DNA from: Limnephilus marmoratus
Taxonomy: Eukaryota; Arthropoda; Insecta; Trichoptera; Limnephilidae
Direction: 5' to 3'
Assembly (NCBI GenBank): GCA_917880885.1
Contig: OU862910.1
Location: 15,884,710-15,948,709, forward strand
DNA length: 64,000 nucleotides
A program made the position numbers and the translations under genes. Shown piece by piece: positions 56,891 to 64,000 of the stretch. Positions within the stretch are counted from its first letter, which is position 1. Every line of letters starts with the position of its first letter. The notes below the pieces were generated by a model. It saw nothing but the letters and a program-made list of their open reading frames with translations. It was not told where the DNA came from and did not search any database.

Positions 56891-57842
56891 TAGTGTAATT
56901 TTCAGATAAAAAAGTTATACGCAAGTAGAAATCTTTTGCGTTTTTTTTGTTAAACTGACTGCACGTATAAGTATGTAGTATTTTGTATTGCCGCATGCTT
57001 CTTCGGAGAGTCGAAATTATTGTTAGTAAAAATATTTTTTCAGCGGATTTTCACTCAAGATGCCTTCAGATATAAGTACATCGACTTTGGTTGTACGGCC
57101 GTATATCCTCTTTGCATACTTATTGAAGAAAAAATCTTCTAAAGGATCAGGCCGGATCAATTGTCGCCGGATCAAATGTCCGCCGGATCAACTGTCCGCC
57201 GGATCAAATGTCGGCCGGATCAAATGTCGGCCGGATCAAATGTCGCCGGACCAACTGTCGCCGGATCAAATGTCGCCGGATCAAATGTCGGGTCACCGTT
57301 TTACAGTATGAAATCACATCGTATGCAATTTTGAGCGTAGTAGATCCCTCTCACGCAATCAAAACCTTTTATCGATCGCTTTGTATGGATTTTGTGTTTC
57401 AGTTTTTGATGATTGAAAATAATTCGATAAATGAAATAAAAGCATGCCAAAATGTCACTCAATATGTACATTGATATAATAATAATAATAAAAACATTTA
57501 TTTATCAACAGATTTTTTTTATTACTGATAATGTATTACAAAATCATAAAATATCCATTATTACAATCCATTATTCCAGATTAGTTTAATAAAACCCAAT
57601 TCGGGATGGACTGGACAATACAGACTTAAAATAAAATTACTTTTACACAAGAACACGAATTTAAAAGGCAGTTTAAAGAACAGTACATAGATTTTAAAAC
57701 ATACTGTACGCAAAGGAAAGTAAATCAGACATCCTGTAAAGACAATAAATTATTGTTCAAAAATAGTTAGTTGTAGAATATACATGAGTTACTGAGTTTC
57801 AAATTTGTTGTTCAAAAATACTTAATTGAAGAATATACAAGA

Positions 57843-58590
57843 GTTACAAAGAAAGTTAAGTCAAAGTCATGGTATTTGAAAGAGAGAGTATGAAAACAAT
57901 GTGCAACATAGTTGTAAATGATGAGCATTCGGAGCAGGTGGATGAGTTTGTGTACTTGGGAAGTATGTTTACGAGAGATGGGAGGGCTGACAGAGATATC
58001 GAAAGAAGGATAAATGCAGGCAACTCTATTAATGGAGTACTGAACGCCGTTGGCGACAAAAAAAACTATCCAAAGAAGCGAAGTTAGCCGTCCATAATGG
58101 AGTACTGGTATCTACCCTGATGTATGGCAGTGAGGCATGGAACTGGCAGAGGAAGGATGAAAGTAGACTGAATGCTGTATAGATGAGATCCCTGAGGCGT
58201 ATGCGTGGTAAAACCATGTACGATCGTGTGAGAAATGTGGAGATCCGCGAAGAATGCAAGAGTCATGTAAGCGTAATGAGTAAGATTAAGAAAGGGACGC
58301 TAAGATGGTTTGGGCATGTAGAGCGAATGAACGAGGAAAGGGGTGTAAGGAGAATATATGACGCAAATGTGAATGGTACAAGAAGTCGGGGACGCCCGAG
58401 GAAGATATGGCACGACAAGTGAATCAGATTCTTGAGACGGGCCATGCCAAGAGTCAGAATAATAGAAGAGTATTTATGAGACGATGTATGAAAGTGAATG
58501 AGGCAAAGTGTGTGCCGAGAGGCGGTCCGTCCTCTCTGCCTACCCCTGCGAGAAAACGCCGTGATGGTTAGTTAGTTTTAGTAACTCAAA
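57843..58590 (+). pseudogene. RTE-like LINE 3' part
   Basis: From 57867 the frames read VMVFERESMKTMCNIVVND, QVDEFVYLGSMFTRDGRAD, RRINAGNSINGVLNAVG. After a frameshift near 58060 they read VLVSTLMYGSEAWNWQRKD, MRSLRRMRGKTMYDRVRN and TLRWFGHVERMNEERG..RGRPRKIWHDK. This is the C-terminal part of an RTE-type ORF. It continues to the family end CCTACCCCTGCGAGAAAACG near 58560. It provides the empty site for FB1 at 33 kb. Disabled by one frameshift and two stops. Confidence 0.85.
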
Positions 58591-58970
58591 AAATCCCTTA
58601 GCACATGTGTCGGTGGGCCGGCGGCCATTCCGGGATAGATTAAGTTCTCGGGCGCGGATGAACAAGTGAATTGAATTCGTTTAGAGTTGCAATGATATTG
58701 CGAGGCTCGATACCCTCAATTTACGAGACGGTGCTTTAGGGCACTCTGCGTTGGAAAAGCGATCGTACGCGATCCCGTCTTTATCGGCCGGACGACGTAC
58801 GACGAGGACGAGTGCCTTAAATTCTATTCCATCAACACTACATTTGTTCATTTTAATTTATATCACCGTAGTTAGTACACCATACATCTATCGGAAAACG
58901 CCATATTTTTTGAAAATGGCGGCAAATGTCAGTTCTGCTTTAAGATTTGTGAAGTAAACAGATTCAAAAT
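58591..58970. other. No gene recognised
   Basis: GC-richer (58620-58830) but no frame with recognisable content. Confidence 0.4.
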
Positions 58971-58974
58971 ACAC

Positions 58975-59165
58975 GTCAACAAGACATAAATCGCTATACT
59001 CATCGGGGACGCCTAATCTCTCGTTTTGGTGGTTCGCACTGGCCGGCAAGATCGCCCGATTTAACCGTTCCAACCGTTTGACTTCTTTTTGTGGGGTTTC
59101 TTGAAGTCAGGAGCCTATGTCAATAAGTCTCAGACACTTGAAGCCCAAAAAAGTGATGGAAAATG
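58975..59165 (+). pseudogene. Tc1/mariner-like transposase C-terminal remnant
   Basis: Reads RLISRFGGSHWPARSPDLT and LLFVGFLEVRSLCQ after frameshift. The WPARSPDLTxLDFFLWGxLK signature that includes the third catalytic Asp region of mariner-type DDE transposases is recognisable. No TIRs or N-terminal part located. Confidence 0.65.
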
Positions 59166-59350
59166 CCATTAAAAAAAAAACACAATTAAAAAAGCAGAAA
59201 CAAAAATTTTCATAAAAAAAAAAATTACAGCATAAAAACATCGGATGACAACTTCTGCGCCACTTTGTTTATTTAAAGATTTGTACTTAGGTCGTTGAAA
59301 TAAACAGAAGTGTAAAAGATACGTTTTAAGATTTTCACGGCCAAAAGTAT

Positions 59351-59606
59351 TTTCGTTATTTGTTTTTGTGGTGTTATGCCGTCTTGCGCTACCTCATTCT
59401 TTAGCCAACGTTTCGGACAGCGTTGCAGTGTTCATCATCAGGGCTGATCCGGCAGATCCGGTAGATGCACGCATCGATCGGATGTACACATCTACCGGAT
59501 CTGCCGGATCTGCCCTGATGATGGATACTGCAACGCTGTCCGAAACGTTGACTAAAAAAAGGAGGTAGCGCAACACGGCATAACACCCTAAAAACAAATA
59601 ACGAAA
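59351..59606. mobile_element. HP palindrome
   Basis: In the right copy CUGAUGA is at 59515-59521, U at 59522, stem GGAUA/UGUCC (one G-U), GAAA at 59542-59545, ACGU at 59545-59548, U at 59549. The left arm is inverted. The centre holds a repeated GATCCGG/CAGATCC motif (59445-59510), itself self-complementary. Confidence 0.8.
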
Positions 59607-59690
59607 AAAGAAGTGTAAAATAATTTAATTTGCTGTAGACGGCAGCTGATATTACGAAACCTGCCTTAAAAAAGTATATATTCATTTATA

Positions 59691-60075
59691 CAACGTGTCC
59701 GGAAACTCGTAGTACAAGCGGGAAACTGGTGAATCTACATCACGTAGAGAAACCAAAAAACTTATTTTTTTCGATCTCAGCATTTCGATTTTAATATTAT
59801 TTTTTTTCTATTTTTCCATTTTTTCGGCAACTAAAGGGTTAAAAAAACTTTTGAGCCCAGTTTACCCTTCGATGCATTTTATTAGACATTACATAGCTGA
59901 AATCAACCCCCTAGCGAACAATTTTTTCAAATTTAACCAAAAAAATTCCAACTTCGGACCCGATTTACTCGAAAACGGAAGCTCAAATCGAAAAAAGTTA
60001 TACCACAAAATCGACTCCAAATGTGATGTGGAGTCTCCAGTTTCCCGCTTGTACTACGAGTTTCCGGACACCTTG
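59691..60075. mobile_element. TIR element 1, complete
   Basis: Ends CAACGTGTCCGGAAACTCG and, inverted, CAAGGTGTCCGGAAACTCG. About 40-bp TIRs with one mismatch, TATA at both flanks. Tc1/mariner-type TA target likely. 385 bp, no transposase. Confidence 0.85.
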
Positions 60076-60102
60076 TATAATGTTTCAAATTATAAATAAA
60101 AG

Positions 60103-60103
<1 letters not shown>

Positions 60104-60129
<26 letters not shown>
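60104..60129. repeat. (TA)n microsatellite
   Basis: Uninterrupted TA repeat directly after TIR element 1. Confidence 0.9.
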
Positions 60130-60134
<5 letters not shown>

Positions 60135-60774
60135 ATGGGAGTGTAAACACTCATGTGTAACGGGGAACTAGGTACATCCGTTATACCATTATGTTCTCGC
60201 AACGGATTGGTTCATCTGAAGTAAACCTTTTTTTACGAAATGATGTACCCTTAACATCAAAACAAAATTCCTTTTCCTTGTCCTAAATCCTCAAATATTC
60301 TTGGCTGCATGAAGTGAGAGATCTGCAATGGGTCGAGACTACCAGAATAACGGGGAGATCCTGCGCTGAACGGGATTATGTTTTGAATAGATTTTCAGCG
60401 ATTTCTATGGTATAACTTCATGGCTCAGGTAAAGTTCTTTTACTGATAGTTCCTCAGGCCAAGATTTGTGTCCTTAACGTTGTTATTTTTTGTTTTAATT
60501 TGTTTGTGATGTTGTGTGAGAGTTTGTTCGATAACTTTACTGCTAAACATTTAGAGCTTCTTTGTTAAAAGGTAGTATTATACTTAGGTATTTTTATCGT
60601 GTCTATTTGCTTGGCTCTGGTTTTATGACTTCGTGAGGTGTTTGCATCTGTCATATTTTAGGGGACGAATCAAAATATTGGCTTAGAATTTTTGTATACT
60701 TGAAACATCGAACTGTTTAAAAATGTGTGTTGTTGTTTTCCTTATAGGGACCTGTGATACAGTCCATGCAATTC
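60130..60774. other. No gene recognised
   Basis: Nothing supported. Confidence 0.4.
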
Positions 60775-60792
60775 TAATTAGTTATCTTTCGA

Positions 60793-61039
60793 GAAAAGAT
60801 ACATGCCGCCGACGGGACTCGAACCCGCGTCCTTCTGATTTCCGGTCAAATGCTCTACCATTGAGCTACGTCGGCTTATCTCCTACCCGCCAAATAATTC
60901 AACATTATACTAGTGTTTCATTCAACAATTTCTGCTTATTTTATTTTTCCGGCTAATAATTATTACCTATAATAATTGTTACCCTTTGTACTATGCATAA
61001 AAATCTTGTCTTAAACATTAGTTTATCAATTAAAAATAA
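60793..61039. mobile_element. Family C foldback with 18-bp TSD
   Basis: A minus-strand tRNA-like unit is joined to the other family C arm in plus orientation (TTGTTACCCTTTGTACTATG ... AATTAAAAATAATA). An exact 18-bp direct repeat (TAATTAGTTATCTTTCGA) flanks it at 60775-60792 and 61040-61057. Confidence 0.8.
60804..60875 (-). tRNA. tRNA-like sequence C5
   Basis: GCCGACG acceptor (one mismatch), GCTC/GAGC D stem, TTTGA/TCAGA anticodon stem with loop CCGGAAA (C33, anticodon GGA), T arm GCGGG-TTCGAGT-CCCGT. A GGA (Ser) anticodon without the long variable arm of tRNA-Ser argues against a working tRNA. Confidence 0.55.
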
Positions 61040-61059
61040 TAATTAGTTATCTTTCGATG

Positions 61060-61689
61060 ATTTAGGTGATTTTATGCTAATTGATGATTTGATAGCATTT
61101 GCGTGAAAATCATGCCCGATTTTGTATCTCGACTTTAAGTAAAGACCAGCACAAATAATAAATATATCTCGAAAGAATCTAACAATATTCGTAAAGTTAA
61201 TTCAAAGGAGATCAATCCATCAATTTAATAACTATCATTTTCAGTTAACAATTTTCCTGTGATTTTGCTCTAACATAATCTGCCAAATTAAGAGAAAAAC
61301 TTGCGAAACTTCTCTCGTTTATTCCTCTTATATAACTATAATATTAATTCAAGTAGAAGAAGGATGAAAGCCTTCTTCATCGAAAAACCAACATATATCT
61401 GAATTACTTAAAAAATCTAAATTACCTAATACAAAATTGGAAAAATCGATACCTATTTACATTTGGAACAATTGATAGCAATATACGTAATGCGTTCTGA
61501 CTTTTTAAATTCCAAAACATTGTTCGATTTTTTAATTTTTTTTTATTCCAGTTAAAAGAAAATTACATTTTCACTCATTTAACTAGAAATAATTATACAC
61601 ATTAAAATAAGGTAAATATTTCAATACAGCGCTATTCAATTTCATTATTTGTTTATCAAGAATAAATATAAATATTTTTTTTTAATTTA
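61060..61689. other. No gene recognised
   Basis: AT-rich. Confidence 0.4.
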
Positions 61690-62112
61690 CCCAGCTTCTT
61701 TTCGTTTTTAATGTCGTTTGGGAGGCAATTAAATAAGTTGCCCCCCTCGTAACCAATGGATTGTTTACCATAGTTAGTGTGGATGGTGTTTAAATTAATG
61801 TTATCGTGTTGTCTTGTAAAGTGTTTGTGTACTTGGGACGTTTTAATGAATTCTGTGTTTGTGTGTACGAGTTTATTGTTTATTTTCTATATAAGGAAAC
61901 ATGTATTGTATTCATATAGTTTTCTTAATGTTAATAGTTTTGTTTCCATATATAATTTTTTTGTGGATGTTCTGGCTTGTAGTTAAATAGTTTTTTTGAT
62001 TACCTTATTTTGTATTACCTGTAATTCATTTATGTATGTTTCACATGCGTTTCCCCAGATTTAAATCAAATAATTTAAATGTGAGTGTACGAGACTATAA
62101 TATAAACCTTTT
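61690..62112 (-). pseudogene. Jockey-type LINE, RT C-terminus
   Basis: The minus strand reads LYYSLVHSHLNYLI, IWGNACETYINELQVIQNKV, KKLFNYKPEHPQ, HTQTQNSLKRPKYTN and a LFNCLPNDIK-like end. This is the ALVHSHLNYGIxxWGN signature region of Jockey/CR1-group LINEs. Frameshifts present. The plus-strand 69-residue frame here is a shadow. Confidence 0.75.
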
Positions 62113-62827
62113 TTTAATTTATTTGGCAATAGATATGATATCCGGCTAAAAACGCTAATTAAGGGGATGATTTTATCTTTAAGAGGAAATACTAGCGGCG
62201 TTTTTCCATACAAACGTATTCCCCGTTTATCTCTCTGGATTTTGACTCTAGAGCAAAATTTTTTTTTACATAATATAGATATCGACCACTAGCGTGTTGG
62301 TACGTTTTGCTTTTTTTGATAATTTACTTCTTATAGAAGTTAGGACCTTCCAAAAATGAATAAAATTGCCTAATTTAAACGCCGTCAAAAAACGTTCAGT
62401 ATACAAACTAAACAATGTATTTTGAAAAAAAGCAAAACGTACCGACATAGAATATTTTCTTTTAATACAGTTAGTGAAAAAAAAAATTAAAATCGGTCCA
62501 GTTTTGGAGAAGAAAAATGGGGAATACAAAACATCGATTTCGAAGATTTTATTTAGGTATTTTCGGCCCGACGTGCAGGTGTCCCTTTCGCTCAGTTCTC
62601 CTGGGGGGGCCGGGGAACGAGGGTGTTGACAAATACATATAAAGCGAAGTAGTGATGTAACGAATTTTATCGGTAGACTAGCGTTGTCCTTGCCCGAGTA
62701 ATCGATATTTTTTATTCGTTTTTTTTCTGTTCAGTGACTCATCGCGGTATACCAATACTGACCGAGCTTTCATACTAAAATTGTGCAAAATTAAAATTGT
62801 TTATGTCAAGTACTATAATAAATTTTT
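62113..62827. other. No gene; 19-bp inverted repeat
   Basis: GGTACGTTTTGCTTTTTTT at 62299-62317 is inverted at 62425-62443. No frame recognised. It may be part of an unrecognised TIR element. Confidence 0.5.
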
Positions 62828-63158
62828 AATTTGGGAGGCGTTATAGGTACCATCGCCCCGGGAACCATTTATTGGATAACCAACACCCCCGCCACTTGGT
62901 CACCCCAAGTGGTCCGCTATGTTTGGTGACTGAGCATGGGTTCCCGGGTTCACGGGTAAGGTCTGCATGGGTTTTGGTGGCGGATGATTTTGTCCACTTA
63001 CTGCGTGGCGGGCCGGATTGGGAGAAACTGGAAGTGGGAGATCTTTTGATCTCTACAGCCGGACTCTCTCCACCATCATTTCATACTTTTACCTACCCAG
63101 AAATTCCTCTCCTTCCTTTCATTAAAAATATCCTCTACACAGCTTCTCCAATGACTTT
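62828..63158 (+). mobile_element. SINE-B, long subfamily, 3'-truncated
   Basis: AATTTGGGAGGCG start, CACCCCAAGTGGTCCGC, CCCGGGTTCACGGGTAAGG, CTGCGTGGCGGGCCGGATTG. It ends near CACAGCTTCTCC without tail. Confidence 0.75.
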
Positions 63159-63319
63159 GCTATACTATAAGGGTATTTAACTTAAAAATAATTTTTATAT
63201 TTCATTTTATATGTATAATTGCATTTTGTGATATTTTTAAGTAATTAATCACCTCTCCCTTTAATATTTTGTCTATAATTCTCATACGCCTATACTTGTT
63301 TGTCTTTTAATATTAATCT

Positions 63320-63410
63320 TATCCTGACGAAGAGAACACTCTGTTTTCGAAATATGTTGATAATATTGATTACATAAAGCTGTTTTTACAAAGTTATTTG
63401 TTCTCATTTA
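63320..63410 (+). mobile_element. HP-type motif, single
   Basis: CUGACGA (63324-63330), A, 7-bp stem GAGAACA/UGUUUUC with loop CUC, GAAA (63349-63352). It lacks the self-complementary block plus non-G residue of the better copies. Confidence 0.5.
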
Positions 63411-63799
63411 ACTAAAAATGACGCCACAAAGATTGGACCCATTTGCAGCATTTCAAGCTGGGTCGCCATAACCAATTCGTTTGTGCAATTTCAATCAATG
63501 CATTTCTGTGTTTCTCGAGAACCCTTCTATGGGCTTACACGTCATTAGTACTTTTACGCCAGTTTTTTAAACATTTGTGGTCAAAAACATCCAAGTAGTA
63601 TAGTTTTGTAGCTCTAGCACATATGAAGCTGTATGACTTTTTATTATGGTATAATTATTATTATGCATATATCCAATTGTATATCCGCATATACATTATT
63701 TGGCTTAATATAGTAACTATGTTATTTTCCACATCAAGTATATAATAAATAGATGCAAGAATGTTTTTTTTTGATAAATTAATAACGTATAAAAATATA

Positions 63800-64000
63800 T
63801 ATATATATATTTTTGAATGTAGCTATTACTTTGTGGTTATCCATTATAGAATAATGAAATAATTTTACTTTGTATAAACCACTTATTTGATGTGCAAATC
63901 CGACCGGTTTCGGAACAAACGTACCTTCGTCAGGGAAAGCTTATACTGTATAAGCTTTCCCTGACGAAGGAACGTTTGTTCCGAAACCGGTCGGATTTGC
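63800..64000. mobile_element. HP palindrome, cut by window end
   Basis: Same subtype as 24.7 kb. The two copies meet at 63945-63952 almost without spacer. In the right copy CUGACGA is at 63961-63967, A, GGAAC/GUUCC, GAAA (63983-63986), ACCGGU, C. The right tail lies beyond the window. Confidence 0.85.

Larger units (their letters stand above)
55469..57297. mobile_element. Foldback element FB2 with SINE cargo
   Basis: The left arm (55469-55803) and right arm (about 56893-57297) are inverted repeats. Each begins with runs of a 15-bp unit (GATCCGGCGACATTT), then unique sequence (GGATATACGGCCGTACAACC, CATCTTGGGTGAAAATCCGC). Flanks carry GTTTTACG (55460-55467) and GTTTTACA (57298-57305), an 8-bp TSD with one mismatch plus one extra G on the left. 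The interior is filled by SINE copies. No transposase. Confidence 0.8.

Noticed and set aside
57060..57474. Repetitive frames with DQMSPDQLSP-type or RRIKCRR-type repeats
   Set aside because: These are readings of the 15-bp tandem unit in the foldback arms. The unit length is a multiple of 3, which keeps frames open.

Overview
The window looks like intergenic DNA from an arthropod, most likely an insect. It is AT-rich and almost entirely old and young transposable elements. The reasons are decayed LINE reverse-transcriptase remnants of several clades, two dispersed poly-A-tailed SINE-like families, many TIR elements, and a short run of the insect telomere motif (CCTAA)n. No prokaryotic operon, rRNA, CRISPR array or complete host gene is visible. 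The order cannot be fixed from sequence alone. Family letters (SINE-A, SINE-B, C to H, HP) are my own labels for repeats recognised by comparing copies inside the window.

Layout. 1-7.7 kb: LINE 3' end, TIR elements (family H), a SINE-A nested in a SINE-B, a hAT-like MITE with an exact 8-bp duplication, and a 76/77-bp minisatellite. 7.7-14.8 kb: mostly unrecognised AT-rich DNA. 14.8-20.2 kb: two large inverted repeats around a decayed LINE that carries a MITE. 23.1-24.5 kb: a 1.36-kb palindrome of tRNA-like units flanked by a 17-bp direct repeat. 24.5-34.7 kb: layered insertions, including an RTE-like LINE split first by about 2.5 kb and then by a foldback element whose empty site can be read from a second LINE copy. 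35-43 kb: a long C-rich strand-asymmetric tract and a CR1/L2-like LINE 3' end. 43-57 kb: SINEs, tRNA-like elements, a GC-rich 86-bp minisatellite, TIR elements and a second foldback element stuffed with SINEs. 57.8-64 kb: RTE-like LINE, mariner-like remnant, palindromes and another LINE fragment.

The most interesting recurring signal is family HP. Loci at about 15.6, 20.1, 24.7, 53.9, 59.5 and 63.9 kb are head-to-head inverted dimers, and several single copies exist. Each carries a CUGANGA-like box, a hairpin and a GAAA box; in the better-preserved copies a short self-complementary segment and a non-G residue follow. This order matches a hammerhead ribozyme with a minimal stem III, as known from Penelope-like retroelements, but with one extra nucleotide before stem II. 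Second are tRNA-like elements (families C and D) with inverted arms and long (17-18 bp) direct repeats. The only possible spliced coding sequence is a two-exon PIF/Harbinger-like fragment at 27.1-27.4 kb.
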